This document shows positions 1-11,510 of a stretch of 55,470 nt of DNA, in pieces (position 1 is the stretch's first letter; every line of letters starts with the position of its first letter). The stretch lies in the NCBI GenBank assembly GCA_034696485.1, contig JAQIWT010000025.1, forward strand, positions 1 through 55,470, written 5' to 3'. A program made the translations under genes and the position numbers. A model generated the notes under the pieces. It was not told where the DNA came from and searched no databases. It was given only the letters and a program-made list of their open reading frames with translations. This DNA comes from Isohypsibius dastychi (lineage: Eukaryota > Tardigrada > Eutardigrada > Parachela > Isohypsibiidae).

Positions 1-119
1 GAATGGAGGAAATTTACTATGTTTTGAGCCGTCAGAAACCTGTCATTTTATAACTAATCCGTAACTCATCTTGCTGTTGCCTTCATGAATAAAGTTTTAC
101 CGAAAAAAAATTGAATGTT

Positions 120-530
120 GTCATCCGCATTACAATTCTGCTGCACGATATGTCAATTGCCCTTAATTTCTAGAGGACCAAACTATTAAATTGCGCGAAA
201 ATACCACGGAATATATTTGTTCACAATTAAAAGTACATCTTCGGGCAAGGAATTATTGTCTTGGTATGGTAAGGATTCCTATGAACTCATCGAGCTATAA
301 CGTGAGTTGAATAATTCATTCTTTGCTGTCATTTACGGCAGACATGGATCGGATTCATTTGTACGAGCGATCCCCGTTCCGTATTTTAATCTCGGACCTT
401 GTTGCGCACCCTCGTTTGCGGTTCTTAAGCCCAGAATCGCAGATTGCGTTAGCCCTATCAGCATTGTAGTGAGCAAGGGAGATTTCTTTTACAACTTCGT
501 TTCATTTCTACGTCGATCTTCTTAGAAAAC
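120..530. repeat. Segmental duplicate, copy 1 (partner near 15940-16180)
   Basis: This stretch matches 15940-16180 on the same strand. The longest identical piece seen includes 'ggattcctatgaactcatcg' at about 269 and again at about 16079, followed in both by a related run containing 'attcattctttgctgtcat'. Identity looks like roughly 75-80% with small indels. It is probably the same duplication event as 3100-4000 versus 17040-17960, with unequal spacer lengths. I see no convincing coding sequence in it. Confidence 0.75.
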
Positions 531-539
531 TGGTTGATC

Positions 540-2980
540 TGGATTCCATCTTATCGTTGATTTTCATTTTCAAAAGTCAAACAGACTCGGTTTCTGAGTC
601 ATTTTCAATCGTGCAGTTTTCAAGAATCCAGGTTGATTGACATTTTTGTTTAAGCATCGACCGAATTATGAGCTCTTTCGATATGATTATTTTGTTGATT
701 GTATGAATCAAAATTCATGCAGTATCTCATGACGAAAGAGGACTCATTCTGTTTTTTTTCAATTCAATATTATTGTTATTGACTATTATTATTCATCATT
801 AATTATTCATTATTTATTATTTTCCATTTCTTGTTTTTCACTTATCATATATTACTTATTATTTATTTGTGGTTCGATATTTGCAATGTTTGTTCATTAT
901 TTCTCTCTCCCATGGCGTTTGATTATTATGGACTGTGATCGACAGAGAAATCTGAAATCTTAGTATAAAAGGTTTTGAGCGTATATATGTCGAAAAGAGA
1001 CGGTGGGATTTCAGTGTTCGGGAACTTTTGAAATCCCATAATCACAAAAAAACGCCAATAGTGGTATCCTTCTTATTGTTATATCTTCACTATTATTTTA
1101 AGTTTTGTTCAAACTTATTCACATCCGAGAACATGTTATGTAATGGTACAAAAAATGGGAAAAGAAAATAGAAATTACTCACAGCTGCATGTTTTAAAAT
1201 TTGGCTTAACTGTTTCAACATTGTATAGTCCCGTAAGGTTTCATCGCTTTTGTCAAATTTTGAAACTTGACCTTGTTCTGTTTTTTTACACGGCTTAACA
1301 ACACTGAACGTTTTTGTGATGATTTGGCCAGTCATTTTAAATTTGAAATATCTCGTTTTCTGTTCGTCCAGGTTTGAAACTTTGAAATTCCAATTTTATT
1401 GAAAAGCACTTGGCGCCAACTGCATTTCACATGAGACTACTGTGGGAGTTTGCCACGTCGAACCTGAAACATACCGGAAAACCTGCTCGATTGCAACCTT
1501 AGGGTTGCGATTGCGAGGTATGATTATGATCTGCTCTTGCGTCGTGGATCTGAATACACTATTTCCTCGCTATATGGGACACATTTGGCAAGCCATACAG
1601 CGAGTAAAACCACAGCAGAACCCATACAGCGAGGGCATCTGTCGGTGACCCTTCGGTTTAACGACCATGTAAAAGCAGGAATAACACGGCTATCGAGTTA
1701 TTTTCAAGTGAACCAGTATCCAGACCTAATTCAAGCCCATAACCGAGAAACTGGACCCGTTTTCCGGTTTATAAAACAATGTATATAATTCTCTATCATA
1801 TGGTGAGATTCCATCACGTTTCGAGATTTACCAGGAAATAACCCTGACTGCTCAACTGGTATGATCTGCAATTTAAACGCCGAATTCGGATTTGTATTGG
1901 TAGACGCCGGCCTTTCAGGGACACCTCACATCTGTCCTGGTGAACGTTAGAAGACATGGCTTCTGTTTGAAGGTGACAACTTGAACTCTTTGTTTTGAAT
2001 TTCTTTTCAATTCCGAATCAAACGGCGTCAGCTGTTTTTCAATCGGATTTCCGGTTCATGGAATACTGACTCTTGACATCTGCTAGTGAGAATGGGGTTC
2101 AATGGGGCCTTGCGTGTTGCTTCACTTATTGAAAATTGTTTTCGGTGGTGTTGCAGGCTAACTTTGGCAACGAAGTAGGTGGTGATCTTTGCGTCCAGTT
2201 GTTAGATGAAATTCGAATCGGGGCAACCTTGAAGAAATTTGCGGTCAGGTAAGAGCCGTTCTAAATAGGTATCAGTCAATTTGAAATCTGGGTCTCTAAT
2301 GCGCTGACCATCTGAATCCTCATAAGAGATTTGTTTATCCACCGGAAAAACACTCGCGCATCGTTTTCAACGCCGACTAGCTTGTTCTTGATTTATTGAT
2401 TCGATTTGGTTGAAAGAATGGGTCAATTGGTATAATACCCGCCAGTTTTTGGATGGACGTTTCATTGGTTGCATTTTTAGCAAAGAGGAAATCACGTGAA
2501 GGTTCATTAGTAGTTAAGGTAGAGAGAACGGTCCTGTAAAACCAGCCTAATGTCCACGCATCCGCGTTCAAATTACTGTGAGCAGATTGAGAGACCATAA
2601 ATAATCTAAATAAGTCATTAATTTGGTAATATTTAACTACAGGTACATCCTTTGCCTTGTAATTTGCTGGCTTCACTCATTTGTTTTGGTTTCAGTCAGC
2701 TGACAAATTTTGTTAATTTGACTCCGTCTTTTGCGTTTGTTTGGTAAGAAAATAAATGAGTCACCAGAAGCTGATGAGCCAACTTTCTTACGGCATGTGT
2801 AAATCGGTTCAGTGATTCTGTTTTCGTGATTCAGTCCGCAGAATTTGTTTGTTCAAGAAAAGTGGATACTTTCTTACTGAATTTGTAGGTAGAATTTCAG
2901 TCCAAATTGTTTGGATTGTTAATTGTCAATTCAAGTTATGTATACTATGAATTCCTTGATTTTTGGTTTAAATATCACGC
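540..2980. other. No recognisable gene; AT-rich, two weak minus-strand exon candidates
   Basis: Positions 740-900 are simple AT-rich sequence built of 'ttattattcatt' variants. On the minus strand, 1335 to about 1183 could be an exon: it begins MTGQIITKTF and ends at a good donor (GTGAGT) after LKHAA, but I found no partner exon. A 99-codon minus-strand ORF at 2676-2377 (starting MKPANYKAKD) looks protein-like in composition but matches no family I know. Neither is supported well enough to call a gene. Confidence 0.3.
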
Positions 2981-3099
2981 ATGAAGTATGAATGTTCGAC
3001 TGCTCAAATCGGCATTCGGTCCTTCATTTCCCGGTTGCAGATTGTGTTTATCAGAGTTCTGTTCCGTTCTCAGTTTTCTACCATTCGGCTTGCATCTGT

Positions 3100-4000
3100 C
3101 CGGGTAAATTTAAGTCATTCTTGCAGTTCTAGAGAAAGAATGAGAGTAGTTTTTGGACCGCTGAAGAAATTGTTCCCACGAGAGATCATTAACAATAGGA
3201 TAAAATGAGCTACAACAAAGAATAGCTCAATCTGCGTTCTGGCGTTTTTCGCTGCAAGCAACTGTATTGTCACGTAAAACATACGTTAAAATCTACTGGG
3301 AGAAATACAGGCACCACAGGCTCGTGCATTCTATTTCTTTCAAGTTTATGTTCAAAATTTACAGAAACTCATTAGTATTTCAGAGTATTCTGGAAATAAA
3401 TGTCTTCCATTCAATGAACGCTTGATAGGTTCTGCTTGTGTTGAAATAGTTTTTTGTGGTTCTCTTGCGGTTGAATTTCGGCTGGAAAGCCGAGGACTCT
3501 TACTGCCACTGATGTTCTCATACGATTCATAAGATGAATCTCCTGATGTGCAGGTTGCATGCAACCTTCACGAACTACCGCTCGAATCTTTGTCTGAAGA
3601 GAAGAATATTTTCACTTTCAAAAGTGCTGTTGAAGTGGTGAAAGACTTCTCGTCGAGTGCGATCTCAGAGAAACTCATGAAAATGAATTTCAGCCTCATG
3701 TAAACATACATGGTTATTAGAGTTGCCTGCCTTGTCACCTAAAGAAGCTGATATCAATATCAGGAAAAACGTTAAAAGTGGTGATCCCGACGTTATGATA
3801 TGTGGTGGGCAACGTTGTGAAGCCAACGTCAAATTCCATTGTTGGCTGTGGAAGCGTGCACTGAAATGGTAGAAATTTGAATAAACTGACATTCAAACAG
3901 AATATGAAGTCGACTAGATATCCATCTTGAGGAAATCTACCACCTGTTGATTTGAGAATGAACAGGATCAGTTTTCACCGAGGTGTTTTGCAGATGTCCA
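3100..4000 (-). pseudogene. Unidentified gene, copy 1 (partner at 17040-17960)
   Basis: A minus-strand coding signal is shared by two diverged copies. Reading downward from about 3960, an exon carries RFPQDGYLVDFIF and GFTTLPTTYHNVGITTF, ending near 3741 at an AG acceptor-like position before the next block. The second block contains MYVYMRLKFI and a Ser/Lys-rich tail with KTISTQAEPIKRSLNGR (about 3564-3400). Copy 2 keeps equivalents of each, such as QDGYLVD, MYVHMRLKFI and KTISTQGKPSKRPLNG, so the frame was under selection in their common ancestor. Copy 1 has a TGA where copy 2 has CGA (Arg), just before RLHATC. I do not recognise the family; the Ser-rich basic C-terminal tail suggests a cytoplasmic or nuclear segment, which is inference. 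Confidence 0.4.
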
Positions 4001-5010
4001 TTTAAAAACGAGCCATGCAGCGATGTGATGAACTCGAGCTACTTTTTTTTCCCGAAAACAGGTAAGATCTCGGTTCGAAGAAGAGCTTTGTTGATAAAAG
4101 CATTCCTTATAACTTTGTCAACAATTATTCAAAATAATTGGTATATACGCTCTACCCGAATTCATCGTGATCAGCTCTCCATAATGTTTTGCAAACTCAG
4201 TGGCAGTGCAAAACTGCTGAATATTAACTGAGGGCTCTGGGAGTCTTGTTTAGATAACAAATGCGGCTTCTTTATTTCAGCTAATCGGATCAATTACCCA
4301 ATCAGAAACTGGTGCGATACTAAGAACACACGATCCACTCAAAAAACATTTTTAATAGGCAATGCTACAACACCTGAACTGTTAAAACATGTCTGAACTT
4401 GTTCATTATTCTGTAATTCATACAGGATAAACCCGTATCCATAATCTTTTGAATTTTCCTTGATTCTTCAGACAAAATATTGTTGAGATCACTGCAAAAT
4501 AAGGACTTACCTGAATGTGGCTGAATACGGATATGACTCATTCCATGACACACTACTTTTTTGATAAATATTGCGAGGAACAATTTTGAGATTTCTCAGT
4601 TTATTGTCAACTGATCTTGTGCAGTGCAGATCTTGCGATGAACCATTAACGGATGTTTCAGTTAATTGGAGGGTGTCATCATTTTCCAGACCGCAAGCAT
4701 TGTGACTATAAGCTTCAGATTGTCATTGATTCTGAAATTGTTCTCAAACTGTACACAGATACATTCAAAAACAGTGTGTCTGAAACCTCGAAACAATTGT
4801 TTGTTTTCAGTTCCAACGATTGAATAAAGTAGGAACTGCATGGCCCGAGGGCGCAGGCCAACAAAGCCACTGAAGTGGCACGATTAAGCACTTTCTTGTA
4901 TTGATGCAACCGCGAATCCGCGATTATATCACTTCAAACGTTTGAAAGAGCGATCGATCCTTTTCCGCGGGGCATGTCTAAAACTCGATCATAGCAATGG
5001 TAATTTTTGA
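4000..5010. other. No recognisable feature
   Basis: Short ORFs occur on both strands, but none shows a domain, a consistent splice pattern, or a second copy in the window. It may contain badly decayed 5' parts of the retroelement that becomes recognisable at 5020, but I cannot see the polymerase YxDD motif here. Confidence 0.4.
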
Positions 5011-5019
5011 AACTGCAAT

Positions 5020-5450
5020 TTGAAATTTCTGGGTCGTCTCGTTGACGAACGAGGTATTTTAATGATCTTGCACAACTTGCTAGGATTCAATAAATTCCTA
5101 ATCCTCGTGACATCTCTGCTCTTCGATCTTTTCTTGGTGCTGCAAGCTGTTACTGCCGTTTCTAACCTGCTGCGCATAGTCTGAATCAGTTTACTGATGA
5201 AGATGCGGAACTCAGTTGGTCAGAGGGGCATGAATAAATATCTGAAACAACGAAGACTTTCGATTCAAGTTTCGATACAATCTAATCCTGTTCGGTCACT
5301 CGTTTTGGAGACTGATATAAATTGTTTTGATTTGGGTCAGATTGATGAAGACGGTGAGAAACGCGTTTTCGCATACGCACCTGGCACTCTGAAACCCGCT
5401 GACCGAAACTATGCTTTTGTTGAACTGGTAACTGGTTTTTGCGATTGAAC
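5020..5450 (+). pseudogene. Reverse transcriptase thumb and RNase H remnant (Ty3/gypsy)
   Basis: FLGRLVDERGI (about 5025) corresponds to the FLGHxVS motif C-terminal to the polymerase active site. LRSFLGAASCYCRF, near 5115-5165, corresponds to the LRSFLGxxxYYRRF motif of Ty3/gypsy polymerases and is followed at once by a stop. From about 5290, LETDINCFDLG matches the RNase H LETDAS start, and KRVFAYAPGTLKPADRNY (to 5448) matches the RPIAYASRxLxPAERNY block. The RNase H Asp of LETD is retained. Stops at several points show this is not translatable as one protein. The catalytic YxDD region of RT was not found upstream. Confidence 0.75.
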
Positions 5451-5689
5451 ATTTTGACCCTTGTAATGGAAGTATTGAAACTTTCGAAATTTATTGTGTG
5501 AAATAAATTAACGAATTGCACTGAAAAACTGATGAGCGTATTCTGTTTTCGTTCCCTAAAAAGCCTGAGACTGATTTTTCTGATGTTACTCTTGTTGTTA
5601 CTCCATGTTTCTCTGAATCATTCGACATTGAACAATTGTAATCGAAAGAATCATACTGTTCCACTAATCGTTCAATACATACCAGCCCT

Positions 5690-6200
5690 CCTTTCATACT
5701 CGCAGTGTCCGATTTGTGATCAAGACAGCAATGTGTCTTTGCTTCTGGCTGTGCCTACTGTTCTGCTTTACAGATTGTTAGAAGCGGCTCACGATAATTC
5801 TGGTTATTTGTAAATAACGCAAACTCGGGTAAGAATCCACGATAAACACTTTTGGCTCCTGTGTGAATCCGGGAGCAGAATATGTAACAACTTGTAAAAG
5901 CTGTTTGTTGCAAAAATCACCGAATTTAAAACCGGAAGGATTGTGATGTCCTATTCAACGGGATTCTGCTGCTCTCAACCTCTCAACCGACTGAACGGGT
6001 CTGCTTAACGCCTCCATACCACCCTCAGGCGAACGGTTTGACAGAACGCATGATCAAACTATCCGCAGCGCGCTTCTGCATCACGTTTCCACAGAATCAA
6101 TCCAACTGGCATGAAACGCTCCCAGCTGATGTTTTTGCAATCAACACTGCACGACAGGAGACCACCAGAATATCTCTCCTCAAACTCGCTCACATATAAT
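5690..6200 (+). pseudogene. Integrase remnant (zinc region and DDE core)
   Basis: VPTVLLYRLLEAAHDNSGYL, ending at 5810, matches the N-terminal HHCC zinc-binding segment of Ty3/gypsy integrases, where a histidine sits in the AAHxxxGHLG motif. After a gap, TPPYHPQANGLTERM at about 6010 is the third catalytic block, with the Glu of the DDE triad preserved, followed by a TARQETT segment typical of gypsy integrases. The first and second catalytic Asp regions are not intact here. Frames change between the two parts, so this is a fossil. It ties the env downstream to a retroelement rather than to a free virus insertion. Confidence 0.8.
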
Positions 6201-7249
6201 CGTCTCTGCTACTCAATGATCATTGAATAGGAACTGACTTCTTTGAGAAGATCGAAGACGCTAATCAACTTTTGGAAAGTGTACATGGGTGTTTGAAGAC
6301 CGCCTGAGAGGTTGTTCAAATGAAGGTGGATTTGCTCTTGAGAAAATTGCCCCATAACAAAAAAACTGTAAGGATGTTAAATGCCTGGCCTAATATTTTA
6401 ATTCCTCACGATAAAACAAGATTCCTGGCGCGTCGCACAAGCCTGCGGTGACTTTTACTGTCAGCCAAACTTCACAAACGTATGTGATGAAATGCAATTC
6501 TATTCATGAGTAAGAAAAGTAGGTTCTGTGAGACTTGGACTGAGGCAAGAAACGTACAGCAAAATCCGGCTTTTGATTAGCTGAAAACGAATCAATAACG
6601 TGAGATGAGACAGATTAGTGGCGGTCAACGAGTAGGAATGGCCCGTGGCTATTATAGGGCCGGCATACGGATATGATATTGATTTCTATGTTCACCTTAT
6701 AGATTTACCACAGTCCACCTACGAACGAAATCAGAGTGCGAATTTTGGTTATAAAAAGGACGAAGAAAAACATACAAATAAGAAAAAAAGACTTCTGTAC
6801 AACTGAGGTATTTTTATTAATTGAATAATTGCAACTCCAAGAGCATAAAACAATTCTGCGAAACAATAAAATTGCAAAATAAGATTATTTTCAATCATTT
6901 TTTTTATTTGTTCACCAGGCCAGATTCAAACATGGCAATAAGAAAAAGTAAAGCAAATGTACAGCAATTAAACAACACAGAATATTGGCGAACCCTTTAC
7001 TAGGCACTGTCCTGGTGATTAATCTCATCCATGTTGGATTCAGATGGCTAGCCCGTGGGTCAAAGGTAATAATCAAGTTCTTTATCCAAGTCTTATTTGG
7101 TCAGTTGGGTCAGCGGGCAGTACGTGTAAATCTCCAATACTGACTTTGTAGACGATGGCTGAGTAGACGATGACGGTTGAAGCTGATCAATACGTGTGCT
7201 GATTCCTTCAACCACACGAGTAGTTCAAGCTGCGCCAGCGTGATGAATG

Positions 7250-8160
7250 CTCTGCAAGCTGCTGTTCACTATGGCGAGAAAGCGTTGGAATTGCGGTAGA
7301 AGTCAGATGACGGAATTCGGCACCTCTGAGACAGTGAGCTTCAACTTGATCTTGTTGTTAACGAATCTAGCAAATCTCAGCTGAGTCTGAAAGCCTGCAA
7401 CAATTTACGAAATCTTCGGTCCAATTCGTCAAACTCACATTCGCACATTCACGGCACTAAGAGCTGAGTCGTTGTACCAGACGCAACGCTGCTGGAGAAG
7501 CTCTTTGAGAAAGTCACGCCAATGTCATCGCAAACACCGATTTCTCAGCGCTGAATTCCGTCAACGTTTCGAGCTGCCCGCTCTCGCCAAAATTGAATCT
7601 ATGAAAGATTCTTTAGTTTTATATACATCAGAAGTCTATTCTTCCGAAACCACTCAAGCTTACCTAACTTTCGAATGGTAAACAACAGAGGCAGAAATCG
7701 CTGTTCCACCCACTGAAGAACCGTATCAACCACGTTCTTGTCATCAGACACCCTTCCTACTTTGACGATTTCAAACTGAACACCACGTGCAGTTCACGTT
7801 TGATCAGGTTTTAGGCATGGCCAACGCTGCGATTCGAGATCACCAACATCGTGAATGTCAGAACCGCAAACTAAGTTGTAAGTGATCCAGCTTCTTTCGC
7901 TCAACAGTGGACTTATTGAATCCAGAAAGCTCGGTTATCATCAGCCTCAAATGGTTGAAAGTCATGGCCAAATATCTCTTCTCTATCAATGTGTCCGTGT
8001 CTGTGTCCGTCAACTTTTCAACTGTCAACAGTCATTGCGGTCCTCAGCTCGAGTACGAATTCAGTTTTTTACCGTCTTCATCGATGGTTTCACTCTTGTG
8101 CCATCTTATGCATGTACAAAAAAGAATGGCTTTGTGACTATTCATGGCGAGGCCTAACAA
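7250..8160 (+). pseudogene. Env glycoprotein remnant, copy A
   Basis: The recognisable part lies at about 7840-8150 and is spread over three frames. Conserved landmarks shared with env copy B are a CQNRKL motif near 7858, an IQLLSL motif near 7890, a HCGPQLEY motif near 8033, and DGFTLVPSYACT near 8085. Copy B has the matching motifs in the same order with similar spacing. Cysteines and the CGPQL motif are kept, which supports homology of an extracellular glycoprotein domain. It sits where env belongs, 3' of integrase. No transmembrane anchor or 3' LTR was recognised after 8160. It is too broken to encode a protein. Confidence 0.65.
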
Positions 8161-8689
8161 TTCTCATATAATCGCTGCAGAATGTTGAAGGAGCCGCAGG
8201 GAACCAGGTTGTTATGAACAACAACATCGAACAACAATCAACAAGTGGCCATCCTTCGTGGCGGTCGTGCATTTCAACCCCCAGATATATCCATCGATTA
8301 TTTACAGATTCGTTCTCACTGTTTAGTTAGTTTTCGACTTCTGCGACAGCAACTCGCTTCTGTTATCAAGGATCAGCAGGATTCGCGCAGTTTTTTGTGC
8401 CACTCCTGATAACTTTGTTAGACGTGAATTGGCCTCTGTGTGATCACAAATTTTAATACTTTTGTTACGAGGAAATCGATTTATCAGAATCAGCATTAGA
8501 ATTTGAGTCAAACTTCGCAAAGCCTTTCATAAAGATGCGTTGAAAGAATGAAAGCTTTTTCTGATCCGCTAAGATCTTTTGTTGCTGTCTTTGCGATCAT
8601 TGTGAGTTTTCCTTCGTTAGTATTGTATTTTATGTAAACGGCACTCGAGGAATGAGTCACCTTCGGCAGAAAAGTTTGATCCTGAATGT

Positions 8690-9650
8690 AAACGGCAATT
8701 CTGCATTAGTGCAAACAGAAAATCAGTTTCTCCTACTCTTACAGAGTTATATTCCGCTACTTTTTGTTCAAAAAGGTTCGGATTGTTCTTAAACAAGTCT
8801 GTTCCGGAAAAAAAAAGGGCTTCCACGGTTGTAATGTTCCTGTCCCTAAAACATCGTTGAAAGTTTATCCGCAATAAATTCAATGTAGGTGTTCATACTC
8901 ACTTTGGTAATTTCCATTATTCCTTCCTGGGAAGTTTGTCACCAAAAATTCTCTCCGTTTCAACAGCATTTAGCACAATATCGGTGATTTCGACGAAATT
9001 CGGCTATTTTTCTGTTAATTCTCGCAACGTGCATGCAAACTCAACATGCAAAGACTCATCACGAGCGATGAAGTTATCTGAAATCATAAGACCGCAGCAG
9101 ACCAAAACATGCAACATAACTTGATCAGAGAGGTTTTTCATTCAGCCGATACAGAACGGCCGAAAATTCCGCAAAAGAATATCATTTCGACCGCCGTTAA
9201 TGCGATAAGCCTGTTTGCAAACAGTAGATTCTTGTTTCTGATAAACGCACTGGTCACGTCACATTTGTCTTTAGTTCTACGGTCATAGAAAGTTGAAGAC
9301 AGAATTTTTTCTCGAGATATACGATCTCGTGTATACGTATTTGATGCAATGGAGTGGACTCCAAAAGGCACATTTTCGATGTATATTTGACAGTAGTGAA
9401 ATGCTCGTGCTTCTGAATGTTGAATTATTGATAGGGAAAATTCTGCGAGGTTCTCCAAAACGTGGCCGCCAGCGGCCACAAAAAATCTCTATACGTTCAA
9501 CATTAGTGATTTCTCAGGTTTTTTCATTCAATACCAAGATTTGTGATCCTTCGAGAAGTCTGTTAGTTTGGCAACCTAAAAAGATGCTTCCGCTTTTTTT
9601 GGTAACCTCAGAGTTCATCATTCCCTATTGGATAGATAACCAATCTTTTT
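8690..9650 (-). pseudogene. Ribonucleotide reductase small subunit (R2) pseudogene
   Basis: Class I R2 makes the radical used to reduce ribonucleotides. On the minus strand, pieces follow the R2 order: LVIYPIGNDEL (about 9640), KKAEASF then a TAG where R2 has Trp (about 9595), FSKD, FFVAAGGHVLENL (about 9490), EARAFHYCQIYIENV (about 9415), NRLIALTAVEMIFFCG (about 9200), FIARDESLHVEFACTL (about 9090), YIEFIADKL (about 8870) and LFEQKVAEYNSV (about 8750). The block from 9600 to 9150 carries almost no intron-like gaps, which suggests a processed copy. Of the iron ligands, the Glu residues in IEN, AVE and RDE and the His of SLH are present. The Asp of the AASDG motif is Gly, and the His and radical Tyr of the ENxHSExY motif are replaced. 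With at least four stops and one slip at a seven-A run, it cannot be a functional R2. Confidence 0.85.
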
Positions 9651-9659
9651 TATTGAGGC

Positions 9660-10850
9660 GTGATCTCAATACAATCCATGCTGGCACTTAGAGGCAATCA
9701 AAAAAACGCAACGAGCATAATGAAGCCATGGAGCATTGCTGAATTCATGTGTAGAATTGGAAATGAATTCCGTTCAACGAAAACGAATTAAATTAAAAAT
9801 AAATACCGGTATCATCCAGAAAACACCCGCTCCATGCTTTCAACGCTCCTCTTTCACATTGAACAATCTTCTCCTACATTCCTCCCTCTTTCCCTCTGAG
9901 CTGAGAACCTTGTGCAGCACTTTTGACAAACAGAAAAATGCCCTCATGGGATGAAAATCAACCCGCTTCTCCCCACTTTGCAAATCTGACAGGTCAATTC
10001 ATCATCGAGCTCTTCGAACTTCTTTGGATTGCGATCTGTACTGGTATTTCAACGGGAATTCTGACCCGTTTCTCTCTTTCTGCAAATCCGGATCGCAACG
10101 CCCTAATAGTCTGGACTTCCTGATCAGCTGAGGATCCCAACGAGAGGACATCGGGAAGTTTGGCAAGGGAAAGGTCGGTGACGACTGTATTTTGTCGATA
10201 AGCCATCTTCGACAGTTGGATATAGCTGATAGGAAAACGAGAGATTGTCCATCAATTGTGACTCAACCTCATTATCAATGAGAATGACCAGCCGAAGTAT
10301 TGGAAAGCAGATCAAGGTGATGAGGAAGCGGAAGCGTCTGAATTGTAAGGAGATATCTACATGAGTCGGCGAGCTCCAAAAAATCATCAGGCAGTCGACG
10401 TCTCTAGAATGAAACACTGTCAAATTCCTGCTGAGACTTTCGCTGCGCTTGCGGATATCGATGCATATGTCGAAAACCGGGATGACCAATGTAGGTGTGG
10501 TCTATGAAACACAACTCCGCAATTTTTTGAGCCGAGATATCCAACTTTGTGCAGAGTCCAGCCTGAATTATTTACATCGACTTGAAAATCGTGCAACCTC
10601 TTTGACATCACAGCAGGTGCAAAACCATGAGCCGCGGAGATTTTTCATGGTGTCCAGATGGATTTCTCAGCAACGCGTTTCACCGTCAGATTATTCGCCA
10701 GCTCACTTCCTCTATTCCATCAGCTTAAAGGATCCAGTCAGGCGTATCAGAGAAGTGCATCATGCTTCAATGAGCCAGTCAGCCGTGAAAATTATTTGGT
10801 CAGCCTAGTGGTCAACTCGCTAACTTGATTGCCACGAGACATTTGATTTT
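9660..10850. other. Mostly unrecognised; 9800-9960 duplicated near 32725-32880
   Basis: Positions 9800-9960 match 32725-32880, sharing for example 'catccagaaaacacccg' against 'tatccaggaaacacccg' and 'cccctctttccctctgagctgag'-like runs. The match continues the duplication that also covers the R2 pseudogene. The remainder, 9960-10850, has overlapping short ORFs on both strands but no domain, repeat or splice pattern I can defend. Confidence 0.5.
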
Positions 10851-10889
10851 TCACAGTTTCACCATGAACTGTGAGGACAGCAGTTTTTT

Positions 10890-11288
10890 CAGCAACTTAG
10901 AAGGGCAGTTTGGGAGGAAACTGAAAAACCATTTGGATAATGGAAAGGAATCACTGTCATATACCTTAACTGAGAATTTTGGTCCAGAAGCCTTGGTTGA
11001 TCCTCTGCGTACGGGAGGTGGTGCCACTGTCTCCATTTCCTCGTCCAGGGGCAGACCGTCCGATCCGCATTCAGCTTCCACCTCCTCGTCCTCTTCATCC
11101 TCCCATCGTCTTTCGCTGCTCTATCGCCCCAATTTTGACTTTCCCTCTCCTTTCCCGCTATGCTTTTGTCTGACGCACCTGAACCACTGTCTCTGCTATG
11201 GCCGGGTTCATCATCAAACAACGGCTCATATCTGTTCTTACGCTTTCTCTCACTGCCCGAACTGTCTGGCTGGTCTCGAGCCTGCAAT
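10890..11288 (-). pseudogene. Host ORF interrupted by the hAT insertion
   Basis: A minus-strand ORF reads downward from 11287 with a hydrophilic, Ser/Arg/Lys/Asp-rich sequence (ARDQPDSSGSERKRKNRYEP near the start). An overlapping frame gives an acidic run (EDEEDEEVEAE, about 11100) that ends at a GTATAT donor-like site near 10968. The hAT element begins exactly upstream, at 11289. On the far side of the element the minus strand carries an ATG in good context (about 14250) four codons before the element. If the element and one target duplicate were absent, that ATG would be in frame with this ORF. Function is unknown; the composition suggests a disordered nuclear protein. The frame change within the region is unexplained. 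Confidence 0.4.
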
Positions 11289-11343
11289 CAGTGTTGGCCC
11301 TATATGATGGATATGATATTGATATGATCACAATATTCCAGCT

Positions 11344-11372
11344 TTATCATATTGAAAATTTCAATATGATAA
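11344..11372. promoter_or_regulatory. Subterminal palindrome of the hAT element
   Basis: The arms 'ttatcatattgaaa' and 'tttcaatatgataa' form a perfect 14-bp inverted repeat around a single central base, 55 bp inside the left end. Related pieces ('tatcatattgaaatatcgat' near 14200, 'ttatcatattgg' near 14214) lie just inside the right end. Clustered short palindromes near the ends are known transposase-binding sites in hAT elements, so this is a candidate binding site. Confidence 0.55.
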
Positions 11373-11510
11373 CAACATGATATTGTTTTCTACCGGCAAG
11401 TTAGCCATAAATTAAGCTACCAAAAAAACAATGAACTCAAAACAAATTTTATACAAATCGTCACCAAGCTAATCACCTTAACGGAATGCTTGAACAAATC
11501 ACAGAGGAGA

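Larger units (their letters stand above)
5020..8170 (+). mobile_element. Decayed Ty3/gypsy-type env-bearing retroelement
   Basis: Four retroelement segments occur in the canonical order on the plus strand: reverse transcriptase thumb (about 5020-5190), RNase H (5281-5448), integrase zinc region and core (about 5690-6200), and an env remnant (about 7250-8160). All are broken by stops and frameshifts. Pol order RT-RNaseH-INT followed by env is the arrangement of errantivirus-like Ty3/gypsy elements. No gag, primer-binding site or flanking LTR pair was recognised. The env part is homologous to the better preserved env at 29.1-31.1 kb. The element is inferred to be defective. Confidence 0.7.

Noticed and set aside
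9138-9479. A live 113-residue gene on the minus strand
   Set aside because: Although open, it is a slice of the R2 fossil, with homology continuing past both ends through stops.
10825-11307. A 160-residue plus-strand protein
   Set aside because: It is Ser/Pro-rich because it is antisense to an Arg/Glu-rich minus-strand ORF, and it crosses the hAT boundary at 11289.
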